The notes: generated by a model from the letters alone, not told the origin. Shown: positions 8,220 through 17,803, counted from the first letter of the stretch. The stretch: 64,000 nucleotides of DNA from Planotetraspora sp. A-T 1434 (GCF_025420585.1 NZ_JAOEGB010000002.1:248001-312000), one strand, 5' to 3'. Program-made: numbers and translations.

Positions 8220-9049
8220 CTCTCTCGCTGAATCAGTGGACCACCAGGCGGTGGTCGGTCAAGGAGGCCGTGGACGGGTGCGTACGGCACGGCGTCGAGG
8301 CCATCGGGCTGTGGCGGCAGAACGTCGCCGAGCAGGGGCTCGATGAGACCATCATGCTCGTCCGCGACGCCGGGCTGCGGGTCTCGTCGCTCTGCCGGGG
8401 CGGCTTCCTCACCGGGGACTCCTACGAGGAGGACAACCGGCGGGCGATCGACGAGGCGGCCGCGCTCGGCGCGGCGTGCCTGGTCATGGTCGTCGGAGGG
8501 CTGCCCGGCGTCGTGCCGGGCGAGCCGCTCGGGGAGATCTCCCGCGACCTGCCGGACGCCCGGAAGAGGGTCGCCGACGCCCTGGCCGTGCTCGCCCCCT
8601 ACGCCGCCGAGCGGGGCGTGCGGCTGGCTCTGGAGCCGCTGCACCCGATGTACTGCGCCGACCGGGCCGTCCTGTCCACCCTGGGCCAGTCGCTCGACCT
8701 CGCCGCGCCGTACGCGCCGGAGACGGTCGGGGTGGTCGTGGACACCTTCCACGTGTGGTGGGATCCGCAGGTGTTCGAGCAGATCGAGCGCGCGGGCCGG
8801 GAGGGGCGGATCGCGTCCTACCAGGTGTGCGACTTCCTGAGCCCGCTGCCCGCCGACGTCCTGCTGGGCCGCGGCATGATGGGCGACGGCGTGATCGATT
8901 TCGGGCCCCTGACCGAGGCCGTCACGGCCGCCGGGTACGCGGGGGACATCGAGGTCGAGATCTTCAACGCCGACGTCTGGGCGGCGGACCCCGACGAGGT
9001 CATGGCGACGATGAGGGCCCGCTTCGCCGCCCTCGTCCGGCCGCTCTGA
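8216..9049 (+). CDS. Sugar phosphate isomerase/epimerase, TIM barrel
   Basis: Protein of 277 residues of the xylose isomerase-like/AP endonuclease 2 TIM-barrel family. The start MTLSLNQWTTRRWSVKEAVD and the segments ALEPLHPMYCADRAVL, VVVDTFHVWWDP and GDIEVEIFNADVW supply the metal-binding Glu/Asp/His/Glu positions of the family. The ATG overlaps the DUF993 stop (ATGA). Last gene of the LacI-controlled operon. Its role is probably isomerisation or epimerisation of a keto-sugar or cyclitol; the substrate is unknown. A hairpin follows the stop. Confidence 0.83.
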   Translation: MTLSLNQWTTRRWSVKEAVDGCVRHGVEAIGLWRQNVAEQGLDETIMLVRDAGLRVSSLCRGGFLTGDSYEEDNRRAIDEAAALGAACLVMVVGGLPGVVPGEPLGEISRDLPDARKRVADALAVLAPYAAERGVRLALEPLHPMYCADRAVLSTLGQSLDLAAPYAPETVGVVVDTFHVWWDPQVFEQIERAGREGRIASYQVCDFLSPLPADVLLGRGMMGDGVIDFGPLTEAVTAAGYAGDIEVEIFNADVWAADPDEVMATMRARFAALVRPL

Positions 9050-9061
9050 CCGGCCCCCTGG

Positions 9062-9108
9062 CCCCTGGTCTGAAGCCGCCTGAGGCTTAACGGCGCTCAG
9101 GCCAGGGG
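9062..9108. terminator. Bidirectional hairpin between isomerase and lacI-type gene
   Basis: CCCCTGG (9062-9068) pairs with CCAGGGG (9102-9108), and CCTGAG (9079-9084) pairs with CTCAGG (9096-9101). It lies between convergent genes and covers the stop of the regulator gene. There is no T run, as is common in actinomycetes. Confidence 0.5.
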
Positions 9109-10095
9109 ACGGACGCTCTCTCGGAGGACGACCTCGCACTCGACGGGGACCACGCGGGGCTCGTCGCCCTCCTCCCCCGAGAGGGCCAGCTCGACCGCCT
9201 GGGCGCCCATCTCCGCGAGCGGCAGCCGCACCGTCGTGAGGCTCGGGGTCAGGTCGCGCAGGGGCCCTATGTCGTCGAATCCGGCGACCGAGATGTCGTC
9301 CGGCACCCGCACTCCCCGGCTCCTGAGGGCGGCGAGCGCGCCGACCGCCATCACGTCGTTGACCGCGAAGACGCAGGTCGCCCCGGCGACCTCCTGGACC
9401 GCCTCGTAGCCGCCGTCCCGGTCGAAGGGGCCGTGGATCACCTGCGGCTCGGGGAGGCCGAGCCCGGCGAGCGCCTCCGCGAACCCGGCGGAGCGGTCGG
9501 CCGCCGTGATGAGGTGGGGCGGCCCGGCCAGCACGGCGAACCTGGTGTGCCCCAGGGCGGCCAGCGAGCGGGCCAGTTCGGCCGCCCCCTCGCGGTTGGC
9601 CGGCGCGATCGTGCCGACGCCGAGCAGGTCCTGGCCGACGCAGGCGACGCGGCCGCCGGACTCGCGGTAGCGGTCCAGCTCCACCCGCAGCCGGGAGGTC
9701 ACGTCCGGGTCGGTGACCCGGGAGCCCGAGATCAGCACCGCGCGGACGCGCTGGGCGTTCAGGGTGGAGACGTAGGCGATCTCCCGCTCGGGGTCGCGGT
9801 GGGTGGTGCCGACCATCACCATGTGGCCGTGCGCCTCGGCCGCCCGCATCGCGCCGTCGGCGAGCGCGGCGAAGTAGGGGTCGACGAGGTCGTGCACGAC
9901 CAGCCCGATGACGTTGCTCGCGCCGCGGGCCAGCGTCTGGGCGGCCACGTTCGTCCGGTAGCCCAGCACGGCGGCCGACTTCTCCACCCGCTCGCGCATC
10001 GTCCGCCCCACGTTGCGGGAGCTTCCGTTGAGCACGCGCGACGCCGTCGCGAGCGACACCCCCGCGTGCCTCGCGACGTCTTCCAGAGTGACCAC
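9097..10095 (-). CDS. LacI family transcriptional regulator
   Basis: Protein of 332 residues. The GTG at 10095 is chosen because it follows GGAGG and opens directly with the helix-turn-helix VVTLEDVARHAGVSLATASR; hinge residues RTNVAAQTLARG follow, then a periplasmic-binding-protein-like effector domain with VIGLVVHDLVDPYFA and FDDIGPLRDLTPSLTTV. It faces the three-gene sugar operon from the far end, and the same palindromic operator lies upstream of both, which suggests that it represses the operon and itself. The effector sugar is unknown. Confidence 0.88.
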   Translation of the reverse strand: MVTLEDVARHAGVSLATASRVLNGSSRNVGRTMRERVEKSAAVLGYRTNVAAQTLARGASNVIGLVVHDLVDPYFAALADGAMRAAEAHGHMVMVGTTHRDPEREIAYVSTLNAQRVRAVLISGSRVTDPDVTSRLRVELDRYRESGGRVACVGQDLLGVGTIAPANREGAAELARSLAALGHTRFAVLAGPPHLITAADRSAGFAEALAGLGLPEPQVIHGPFDRDGGYEAVQEVAGATCVFAVNDVMAVGALAALRSRGVRVPDDISVAGFDDIGPLRDLTPSLTTVRLPLAEMGAQAVELALSGEEGDEPRVVPVECEVVLRESVRPLA

Positions 10096-10108
10096 GCCAC
10101 CTCCATTC

Positions 10109-10122
10109 GGAAAGCGGTTTCC
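10109..10122. promoter_or_regulatory. LacI-family operator upstream of the regulator gene
   Basis: GGAAAGCGGTTTCC differs by one base from the perfect palindrome at 5856-5869. It lies 14 bp upstream of the regulator's GTG start, next to its ribosome site, a position suited to autorepression. Confidence 0.7.
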
Positions 10123-10189
10123 AGTATGCCAAAGCACCGCTGGCACGAGGCCATGCTTCCATGGCCGCACCCCTGATCCCGACAACAGT

Positions 10190-10201
10190 TACTGGCCAGT
10201 A
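10190..10201. promoter_or_regulatory. Palindrome TACTGGCCAGTA upstream of fadA
   Basis: A perfect 12-bp palindrome 40 bp before the fadA start, in a promoter-proximal position. TetR-type fatty acid degradation regulators use palindromes of this general form, but none is encoded nearby, so the regulator is unknown. Confidence 0.4.
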
Positions 10202-10241
10202 GCATGTGGGGTGAAGCTACCGACAAGTAGGAGCCAACCCC

Positions 10242-11438
10242 GTGCCTGCGTCCCGTGAAGTCGTCTTCGTCGACGGCGTTCGGACGCCTTTCGGCAAGTC
10301 GGGCCCCAAGGGCCTGTACGCCGAGACGCGTGCCGACGACCTGGTTGTCCGCGTCATCCGCGAGCTGATGCGGCGCAACCCCAGCCTCCCGCCCGAGCGG
10401 GTGGACGAGGTCGCCATCGCGGCCACCACCCAGATCGGCGACCAGGGTCTCACCATCGGCCGGTCGGCCGCCGTGCTCGCCGGGCTGCCGAAGTCGGTCC
10501 CCGGCTACGCCATCGACCGCATGTGCGCCGGGGCGATGACCGCCGTCACGACGGTGGCGGGCGGCATCTCCTTCGGAGCATACGACGTGGCCATCGCCGG
10601 CGGGGTCGAGCACATGGGCCGCCACCCGATGGGCGAGGGCGTCGACCCCAACCCGCGGTTCCTGTCCGAGCAGCTCGTGGACGGCTCGGCCCTGATCATG
10701 GGCATGACCGCGGAGAACCTGCACGACCGCTACCCGTCCATCACCAAGGACCGCGCCGACGCCTACGCCGTCGCCTCGCAGGAGAAGGTGGCCAAGGCGT
10801 ACGCCGATGGCAAGATCCAGCATGACCTGGTGCCGATGGCGACCCGCAAGGCGGCCGAGGGCTGGAGCCTGGCCACGGCCGACGAGGCGCCCCGGCCCGG
10901 CACCAGCCTGGAGGGCCTGCGGAGCCTGAAGACCCCCTTCCGCGCCCACGGCAGGGTCACGGCGGGCAACGCGTCCGGCATCAACGACGGTGCGACGGGC
11001 TGCATCGTGGCCGCCGAGGAGGTCGCCGAGGAGCTCGGGCTGACCCCCCGCATGCGGCTGGTCTCCTACGCCTTCGCCGGCGTTGACCCCGAGGTCATGG
11101 GCGTCGGCCCGATCCCGTCGACCGAGCGGGCGCTGCGCCTCGCCGGGCTGTCCATCGGCGACATCGGCCTCTTCGAGATCAACGAGGCCTTCGCCGTACA
11201 GGTGCTGGCCTTCCTGGAGCACTTCGGCATCGCAGACGACGACCCCCGCGTGAACCCGTACGGCGGCGCGATCGCGTTCGGCCATCCGCTGGCGTCGTCG
11301 GGCGTCCGGCTGATGACCCAGCTCGCCCGCGAGTTCGCCGAGCGGCCCGACGTCCGGTACGGCATCACCACGATGTGCGTCGGCATGGGCATGGGCGGCA
11401 CGGTCATCTGGGAGAACATCGGAGGGAATCCGGCATGA
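10242..11438 (+). CDS. fadA: Acetyl-CoA C-acyltransferase (thiolase)
   Basis: Cleaves 3-ketoacyl-CoA with CoA in fatty acid beta-oxidation. The 398 residues match the thiolase family. The nucleophile cysteine lies in DRMCAGAMTAV, the conserved histidine in GHPLASSG, and the second active-site cysteine in MCVGMGMGGTV. NEAFAVQVLAFLE is also characteristic. The GTG start at 10242 follows AGGAG at 10229-10233. The fadB start overlaps the stop by ATGA, so the two subunits of the trifunctional-type complex are coupled. This fadA-fadB pair near dxs is conserved in Streptomyces. Confidence 0.93.
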   Translation: MPASREVVFVDGVRTPFGKSGPKGLYAETRADDLVVRVIRELMRRNPSLPPERVDEVAIAATTQIGDQGLTIGRSAAVLAGLPKSVPGYAIDRMCAGAMTAVTTVAGGISFGAYDVAIAGGVEHMGRHPMGEGVDPNPRFLSEQLVDGSALIMGMTAENLHDRYPSITKDRADAYAVASQEKVAKAYADGKIQHDLVPMATRKAAEGWSLATADEAPRPGTSLEGLRSLKTPFRAHGRVTAGNASGINDGATGCIVAAEEVAEELGLTPRMRLVSYAFAGVDPEVMGVGPIPSTERALRLAGLSIGDIGLFEINEAFAVQVLAFLEHFGIADDDPRVNPYGGAIAFGHPLASSGVRLMTQLAREFAERPDVRYGITTMCVGMGMGGTVIWENIGGNPA

Positions 11439-13540
11439 GCAACGTCGACAACTGGAAGTCCCTCCTCAGCGAGAAGACCGCCGACGAGGTCGTCACGAAG
11501 GCTCTCGTCCGCGACGTCGAGCTGCCGTACGGCGCGGGCACCATGGCGCTGATCACGCTGGACAACGGGTTCGACCACACCAAGCCCAACACGTTCGGCC
11601 CGCACGGCCTGCTCGCGCTGAACGAGGCCCTCGACGGCATCGCCGCCCGCGGCGATGTGGCGGCCGTCGGCGTCGTCGGCAAGCCGTTCATCTTCGCGGT
11701 CGGCGCCGACCTCAAGGGCGCCGCGACGGTGAGCTCGCATGAGGAGGCCAAGGCCATCGGGGCGCTGGGGCACCACGTGTTCCGCCGCCTCGGCGAGCTG
11801 TCCGTCCCGTCGTTCGCCTTCGTCAACGGCGCGGCGATGGGCGGCGGCCTGGAGATCGCGCTGCACTGCACGTATCGCACCGTGTCCTCCGGCGTCCCGG
11901 CCATCGCGCTGCCGGAGTGCTTTCTCGGCCTCGTCCCGGGCTGGGGCGGCACGCAGCTCCTCCCCCGCCTGATCGGCCCCGAGAAGGCCATCAAGCTGAT
12001 CATCGAGAACCCGCTGTCGCAGAACCGGATGATCAAGGGGCGCGACGCGTACGCGCTCGGGATCGCCGACGCGATGTTCGAGCCGGCCGACTTCCTGGAG
12101 GAATCGCTCCGCTGGGCCGCCGAGCTCCTGCGCGGTGATGTGGCCGTGGAGCGCGCGTCGCACACCGAGGACGACTGGACCGCGGTGATCGAGCAGGCGC
12201 GGACGCTGGTCGACCTGAAGCTCCGCGGCGCCTCCCCCGCGCCCTACCGGGCGCTCGACCTGGTGGCGCTGGCCCGCACCGCGTCGCGGGACGAGGGTTT
12301 CGCGGCCGAGGACGAGGCGCTCGCCGACCTGCTGATGGGCGATGAGCTGCGCGCCGGGCTGTACGCGTTCGACCTCGTGCAGCGCCGGGCCAAGCGGCCC
12401 GCGGGCGCGCCGGACAAGTCGCTGGCCCGCAAGGTCACCAAGGTCGGCGTCGTGGGCGCCGGGCTGATGGCCTCGCAGCTCGCGCTGCTGTTCGCGCGCC
12501 GGCTGGAGGTGCCGGTCGTGCTGACCGACCTCGACCAGGCCCGCCTGGACAAGGGCGTCGGCTACGTGCACGCCGAGGTGGACAAGCTGCTGGGCAAGGG
12601 ACGGATTTCCGGCGACCAGGCCAACCGGCTCAAGGCCCTGGTGACCGGCTCGCTGACGAAGGACGCGTTCGCGGACGCCGACTTCGTCATCGAGGCCGTC
12701 TTCGAGGACCTGAAGGTCAAGCAGCGGGTCTTCGCCGAGGTCGAGGAGGTCGTCTCCGAGACGTGCGTGCTGGCCACCAACACCTCCTCTCTGTCGATCA
12801 CCGAGATGGCGTCTGAGCTGCGGCATCCGGAGCGGGTGGTGGGCTTCCACTTCTTCAACCCGGTCGCCGTGCTGCCGCTGCTGGAGATCGTCCGAGGCGC
12901 GGCGACCGACGACGCGACGCTCGCCACGGCCTTCGCGGTCGGCAAGTCGCTGAAGAAGTCGTCCGTGCTGGTCAAGGACGCCCCCGCGTTCGTCGTCAAC
13001 CGGCTGCTGACCCGCTTCATGGGCGAGGTCACCGCGGCCGCCGACGAGGGCACCCCGCTGGAGGTGGCCGACCACGCGCTGGACGGCCTCGGCCTGCCGA
13101 TGACGCCGTTCACGCTGCTCCAGCTCGTCGGCCCCGCCGTCGCGCTGCACGTGGCGGAGACCATGCACGCGGCCTTCCCGGACCGCTACGGCGTCTCGGA
13201 GAACCTGGCCAGGCTCGTCGCGGCGGGCAAGCCCGGCGTCTACGGCGCGGACTTCCAGATCGACCCCGAGGTGCGGGCGCTGTTCGAGGGCGGCTCCCGC
13301 CCGTCCTCCGCCGAGGAGGTGCGGCTCCGCGCGCTCCGGGCGCTGGCCCAGGAGATCCGGCTCATGCTCGACGAGGGCGTGGTGGCCGCTCCCGAGGACA
13401 TCGACCTGTGCATGATCCTCGGGGCGGGCTGGCCGTTCCACACCGGCGGCGTCACACCGTACCTCGACCGGACCGGCATCTCCGAGGAGGTCACCGGCGG
13501 CCGGTTCCTGCCGCCGGGGGTCGCCTCGGTTCCCGCATAG
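11435..13540 (+). CDS. fadB: Fatty acid oxidation alpha subunit: enoyl-CoA hydratase/3-hydroxyacyl-CoA dehydrogenase
   Basis: Bifunctional protein of 701 residues. The crotonase domain (about 1-190) contains VNGAAMGGGLEIALHC and PECFLGLVPGWGGTQLLPRL, with the hydratase glutamates. The NAD-binding domain starts at VGVVGAGLMASQLALLF near residue 345, with TNTSSLSITEMA and the GFHFFNPVAVLPLLEIV signature, followed by the C-terminal dehydrogenase domain. It converts trans-2-enoyl-CoA to 3-ketoacyl-CoA for FadA. The start at 11435 overlaps the fadA stop and is favoured over an upstream frame that lies inside fadA. Confidence 0.94.
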   Translation: MSNVDNWKSLLSEKTADEVVTKALVRDVELPYGAGTMALITLDNGFDHTKPNTFGPHGLLALNEALDGIAARGDVAAVGVVGKPFIFAVGADLKGAATVSSHEEAKAIGALGHHVFRRLGELSVPSFAFVNGAAMGGGLEIALHCTYRTVSSGVPAIALPECFLGLVPGWGGTQLLPRLIGPEKAIKLIIENPLSQNRMIKGRDAYALGIADAMFEPADFLEESLRWAAELLRGDVAVERASHTEDDWTAVIEQARTLVDLKLRGASPAPYRALDLVALARTASRDEGFAAEDEALADLLMGDELRAGLYAFDLVQRRAKRPAGAPDKSLARKVTKVGVVGAGLMASQLALLFARRLEVPVVLTDLDQARLDKGVGYVHAEVDKLLGKGRISGDQANRLKALVTGSLTKDAFADADFVIEAVFEDLKVKQRVFAEVEEVVSETCVLATNTSSLSITEMASELRHPERVVGFHFFNPVAVLPLLEIVRGAATDDATLATAFAVGKSLKKSSVLVKDAPAFVVNRLLTRFMGEVTAAADEGTPLEVADHALDGLGLPMTPFTLLQLVGPAVALHVAETMHAAFPDRYGVSENLARLVAAGKPGVYGADFQIDPEVRALFEGGSRPSSAEEVRLRALRALAQEIRLMLDEGVVAAPEDIDLCMILGAGWPFHTGGVTPYLDRTGISEEVTGGRFLPPGVASVPA

Positions 13541-13615
13541 CCGGTTAGACGCGCCGCCGCCCTCTCGATAGCCTCACGAGAACATCTCGAAAGGGGATAT
13601 CGGGAGGGTGGCGGC

Positions 13616-14251
13616 GTGCGCGAGTTGCTGCTCGGGCTCAGCCTCGGGCTGGGCGCGGGGGTCACGCCGGGGGCCCTGCTGAGCCTGGTGATCACCTCCG
13701 GCCTGCGCGGCGGCTTCCGGGCCGGGCTGCGTCTCGCCTGCGTGCCGCTGCTGTCGGACCTCCCGGTCGTGCTGCTGTCCATCACGGCCGTCGGCGCGCT
13801 GCCCGGCCTGATCGTGCGGGTCCTGTCGGTCGTGGGCGGCCTCTACGTGGTCTACCTCGGCGTCTCCACCATCCGCGAAGCCCGTACGGCGAAGCCGCCC
13901 GAGCCCGGAGCCGACGAGACGCCCGCGCGGAAGGCGGTCCTCCACGGGGTCGTGGTCAACCTCCTCAACCCGCATCCCTGGCTCTTCTGGATCGCGGCCG
14001 GCGCGCCCGTCTTCACCGCCGCGTGGGGCAGGGCCCCCGCGTCGGCGCTCGCCTTCGTCTCCGGCTTCTACCTCGTCCTGTGCGGGTCCAAGGTGGTGCT
14101 GGCCTGGGCGATCGGGGCCGGACGGCACCGCCTCACCCCGGGTGGCTACCGGATCCTGCTGGGCGCCGCCGGCGTCCTGCTGACCGCCGCCGGGGCCGTG
14201 CTCATGTCTCAAGGGCTCATGTTTCAAGGAGTGATGGCCGCTCCCCGGTGA
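13616..14251 (+). CDS. LysE family exporter
   Basis: Membrane protein of 211 residues with about six hydrophobic helices, of the LysE/RhtB amino-acid exporter family. The start LLLGLSLGLGAGVTPGALLS is the family's first helix with its Gly/Pro pattern, and VVNLLNPHPWLFWI is the conserved NP segment after helix 3. GTG start at 13616 with GGGAGGG upstream. The 3' end overlaps the convergent amino acid permease gene by 35 bp. The exported substrate is unknown. Confidence 0.85.
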   Translation: MRELLLGLSLGLGAGVTPGALLSLVITSGLRGGFRAGLRLACVPLLSDLPVVLLSITAVGALPGLIVRVLSVVGGLYVVYLGVSTIREARTAKPPEPGADETPARKAVLHGVVVNLLNPHPWLFWIAAGAPVFTAAWGRAPASALAFVSGFYLVLCGSKVVLAWAIGAGRHRLTPGGYRILLGAAGVLLTAAGAVLMSQGLMFQGVMAAPR

Positions 14252-15698
14252 CCGAGACCCGGCTGCGGCGGTGGCCGTACCCGAAGTAGACGCCGGTGCC
14301 GACGACCATCCAGATGAGGAACCGGAGCCAGGTCTCCACCGGCAGGTTGAGCATCAGATAGACACAGGCGAGCACCGAGAGGACCGGCAGCACCGGAACC
14401 CACGGCGTCCGGAACGACCGCGGCAGGTCGGGGCGGGTCCTCCGCAGGATCACGACCGCGATCGAGACGACGACGAACGCGAACAGCGTGCCGATGTTGA
14501 CGAGCTCCGCGATCGCGCTGAGCGGGATGAGCGCCGCCAGCAGCGCGGTCACCACTCCGATGATGATCGTGATGACGTACGGCGTGCGGAACCGGGGATG
14601 GACGCGGGCCAACCGGCGCGGCAGCAGGTTGTCCCGGCACATCGCGAACAGCACCCGGCTCTGACCCAGCATGAGGATCATGACGACCGTGGTCAGGCCC
14701 GCGATGCCGCCGAAGCTGATCAGCGTCGCCAGCCACGGCTGCCCCACGGCGCGGAAGGCGTCGGCGAGCGGGGCCGAGACGCTGAGCTGACTGTAGTGCT
14801 GCATGCCCACGACGACGAGCGAGACCGCGACGTAGAGGATCGTGCAGACGACGAGCGAGGCGATGATGCCGATCGGGAGGTCGCGCTGCGGGCGGCGGGT
14901 CTCCTCGGCCGCCGTCGCGACCACGTCGAACCCGATGTAGGCGAAGAAGACGAGCGCGGCGCCGGTGAAGATCCCGAAGACGCCGTAGACGACGGGCTTC
15001 ACCCCGAACAGCACCTGGATGAGCGGCGCGCCGAGCCCGCTCTTGCCCGCGATCTCGTGGGACGGCGGGATGAACGGCTGGTAGTTGGCGCCCTTCACGA
15101 AGAACAGCCCGGCGACGATGACGAGCAGCACGACCGCGACCTTGATCGCCACCATGGTGGCGTTGAACCGGGCCGACAGCTTGATCCCGGCCACCAGGAC
15201 GGCCGTCAGCAGCAGCACGATCAGCGCGGCCGGCACGTTGAAGACCGCCTTGTCACCGGCGATCGACTCCGGCAGGTAGACGCCGAAGTTCTTCAGCAGC
15301 GAGGCGAAGTAGCCCGACCAGCCGGACGCCACCACGGCCGCCCCGAGAGCGAGCTCCAGCATGAGGTCCCACCCGATGATCCACGCAGGGAACTCGCCGA
15401 TCGTGGCGTACGCGAAGGTGTAGGCCGATCCCGCCACGGGGACGGTGGCGGCGAACTCGGCGTAGCAGAGGGCCGCCAGACCGCAGGCGACGGCGGCGGC
15501 CACGAAGGAGAGCGCCACCGCCGGCCCCGCCGTGTCCCGCGCCGCCACGCCGGTCAGCACGAAGATGCCCGTGCCGACGATGACGCCGATGCCGAAGACG
15601 GTCAGGTCGAGGGCGGTCAGGCTTCGCTTGAGGCGATGCTCGCCGCCCTCGGCGTCCTCTATTGACTGCTCCACCGACTTTGTCCGGAAGACGCTCAT
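14217..15698 (-). CDS. APC family amino acid permease
   Basis: Polytopic transporter of 493 residues with about 12 helices. The first helix GIGVIVGTGIFVLTG carries the unwound G-T/S-G motif of the APC fold, and the sequence resembles cationic amino acid transporters of the YfnA/CAT type (FFAYIGFDVVATAAEETRRPQRDLP). The ATG at 15698 is chosen because GAGGAG lies 8 bp upstream; two further in-frame ATG codons at 15713-15716 would add 5-6 residues. Its 3' end overlaps the lysE-type gene tail to tail, so the two transcripts would be antisense there. Confidence 0.88.
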   Translation of the reverse strand: MSVFRTKSVEQSIEDAEGGEHRLKRSLTALDLTVFGIGVIVGTGIFVLTGVAARDTAGPAVALSFVAAAVACGLAALCYAEFAATVPVAGSAYTFAYATIGEFPAWIIGWDLMLELALGAAVVASGWSGYFASLLKNFGVYLPESIAGDKAVFNVPAALIVLLLTAVLVAGIKLSARFNATMVAIKVAVVLLVIVAGLFFVKGANYQPFIPPSHEIAGKSGLGAPLIQVLFGVKPVVYGVFGIFTGAALVFFAYIGFDVVATAAEETRRPQRDLPIGIIASLVVCTILYVAVSLVVVGMQHYSQLSVSAPLADAFRAVGQPWLATLISFGGIAGLTTVVMILMLGQSRVLFAMCRDNLLPRRLARVHPRFRTPYVITIIIGVVTALLAALIPLSAIAELVNIGTLFAFVVVSIAVVILRRTRPDLPRSFRTPWVPVLPVLSVLACVYLMLNLPVETWLRFLIWMVVGTGVYFGYGHRRSRVSVTGERPSLLET

Positions 15699-15802
15699 CC
15701 GCAGGCTCCTCATCATGCCGATGACCTGCAGGCTTCCCGGAAAAGCGATCCTTACTCGCGGTTGACGGAGCAGTTGCCCGGAGAGTTACCGAGCGGCGGG
15801 CG

Positions 15803-17704
15803 CTAGACCTGGCGGGCGGGGTGGCCCTCCAGGACGGGCGAGCGCTTGGCGACCGCCTCGGTGATCTCCCGGGCGAGGTCCTGCCCGGTGAGGCCGACGT
15901 CAGCGAGGATCTTCGCCCGCTTGGCGGGGTCGAGGAACCGCTGCGGGATGCCGTAGGTCCGCACCGGCACGTCCACGTCGGCGTCGCGCAGCAGGCGCGC
16001 CACGGCGTCGCCGACGCCACCGACCCTGCCGTTGTCCTCCACCACGACGACGAGCTTGTGGGCGGAGGCGGCCAGCACGAGGGCCTCGTCCAGCGGCTTG
16101 ACCCAGCGCGGGTCCACCACCGTGGCGGAGATGCCCTGGGCGTCGAGCAGGGTCGCCGCCTCCATGCAGATCTCCACCATCGGGCCCACCGCGACCAGCA
16201 GCACGTCCGGGTCGCCCGCGCGCAGCACGTCCATCTCGCCGAGCTTCCCGACGGCCTCGATCTCCTTGGGCACCGCGCCCTTGGGGAAGCGGACCACCGA
16301 CGGGCCGCCCTCGACGCCGAGAGACTCGCCCAGCAGCTCGCGGAGCCGTACGGCGTCGCGCGGGACGGCGATGGACAGGCCGGGGACCACCTGGAGGATC
16401 GACAGGTCCCACATGCCGTTGTGGCTGGCCCCGTCGTCGCCCGTGACGCCGGCCCGGTCGAGCACCACCGTGACGGGCAGCCGGTGCAGGGCGACGTCCA
16501 TCAGGAGCTGGTCGAAGGCGCGGTTGAGGAAGGTCGCGTAGACGGCCACGACCGGGTGCAGGCCGCCGAGCGCCAGCCCGGCCGCGCTCGTCAGCGCGTG
16601 CTGCTCGGCGATGCCCACGTCGTAGATCCGGTCCGGGTAGGCGTCCGCGAACGCGGCCAAGCCGGTCGGGTGGAGCATCGCCGCGGTGATCGCGACGACG
16701 TCCTGCCGCTCCGCGCCGATCTTGACCATCTCCTCGCTGAACACGTTGGTCCAGCTGTGCGGCCTGGCGCGCTCCTCGCCGGTCTCGACGTCGAACGGCT
16801 GGGGGCTGTGGAAGCAGTCCTCGTCGTGGTTCTCCGCGTGCGAGTAGCCGTTGCCCTTGCGGGTGAGCACGTGCACGATGACCGGTCCGCGGAACGCCCT
16901 GGCGCGCCGCAGTGCCGCCTCCACGGCTTCCTCGTCGTGGCCGTCGATCGGGCCGACGTACTTCAGCCCCAGATCCTCGAACATGACCTGTGGGGAGAAG
17001 ATGTCCTTGAGCCCCTTCTTGACGCCGTGCAGCGTCTCGTAAAGGGGACCGCCGACGACCGGGACCTTGCCGAGGTTGTTCTTGACGAGCTCCAGCGCGT
17101 GCTCGTAGCCCTGGGTCATCCGCAGCGACGACAGGTGCGACGCGAGGCCGCCGATCGTCGGGGAGTAGGAGCGGCCGTTGTCGTTGACCACGACGATCAG
17201 CGGCAGGTCCTTGTGCCCCGCGATGTTGTTCAGCGCCTCCCAGGCCATGCCGCCCGTCAGCGCGCCGTCGCCGATCACGGCCACGACCGTGCGGTCGGAC
17301 TCCTGACGGAGCCGGAAGGCCTTGGCCAGGCCGTCCGCGTAGGACAGCGCGGTCGAGGCGTGCGAGTTCTCGATGACGTCGTGCTCGGACTCCGCCTGGC
17401 TGGGGTAGCCGGACAGCCCGCCCTCCTGCCGGAGCGTGCCGAAGTCGCCCGCGCGGCCGGTCAGCATCTTGTGCACGTACGCCTGGTGGCCGGTGTCGAA
17501 GAGGATGCGGTCCCGCGGGGAGTCGAAGACGCGGTGCAGGGCGATGGTCAGCTCGACGACCCCGAGGTTGGGGCCGAGGTGGCCGCCCGCCCTGGCGACG
17601 GAGGTGATCAACAGGTCGCGGATCTCGGCGGCGAGGCGCGGTAGTTGTCCGGCCTCCAGGTTCTTCACATCGAGCGGGTCCCTTATCGTCTCCAGAATCC
17701 CCAC
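15803..17704 (-). CDS. dxs: 1-deoxy-D-xylulose-5-phosphate synthase
   Basis: First enzyme of the MEP isoprenoid pathway: condenses pyruvate and glyceraldehyde 3-phosphate with thiamine diphosphate. 633 residues, normal for the family. Visible motifs are [14 protein letters not shown] near the start, the thiamine diphosphate/Mg site [18 protein letters not shown]...[20 protein letters not shown], and the transketolase central domain with [18 protein letters not shown]. The start is a GTG at 17704 with GGGAAGGG upstream. A divergent gene begins 278 bp away. Confidence 0.95.
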   Translation of the reverse strand: MGILETIRDPLDVKNLEAGQLPRLAAEIRDLLITSVARAGGHLGPNLGVVELTIALHRVFDSPRDRILFDTGHQAYVHKMLTGRAGDFGTLRQEGGLSGYPSQAESEHDVIENSHASTALSYADGLAKAFRLRQESDRTVVAVIGDGALTGGMAWEALNNIAGHKDLPLIVVVNDNGRSYSPTIGGLASHLSSLRMTQGYEHALELVKNNLGKVPVVGGPLYETLHGVKKGLKDIFSPQVMFEDLGLKYVGPIDGHDEEAVEAALRRARAFRGPVIVHVLTRKGNGYSHAENHDEDCFHSPQPFDVETGEERARPHSWTNVFSEEMVKIGAERQDVVAITAAMLHPTGLAAFADAYPDRIYDVGIAEQHALTSAAGLALGGLHPVVAVYATFLNRAFDQLLMDVALHRLPVTVVLDRAGVTGDDGASHNGMWDLSILQVVPGLSIAVPRDAVRLRELLGESLGVEGGPSVVRFPKGAVPKEIEAVGKLGEMDVLRAGDPDVLLVAVGPMVEICMEAATLLDAQGISATVVDPRWVKPLDEALVLAASAHKLVVVVEDNGRVGGVGDAVARLLRDADVDVPVRTYGIPQRFLDPAKRAKILADVGLTGQDLAREITEAVAKRSPVLEGHPARQV

Positions 17705-17803
17705 CGAGTCATCCCTTCCCGCTCGCCGTTGAACAGATCGAGTCTAGTTCGCGGCGGAGCGCGTCCCTCCATGGGCTGCACTGAACCTCGACGTACCCAC
17801 CTT

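Noticed and set aside
14271-15665. Long plus-strand open frame of 464 codons antisense to the amino acid permease
   Set aside because: Composition is dominated by Asp, Arg, Glu and His as expected from reading a GC-rich membrane gene backwards; no family match. Similar antisense frames over rnd, dxs, pnkp, acnA and valS were dropped for the same reason.
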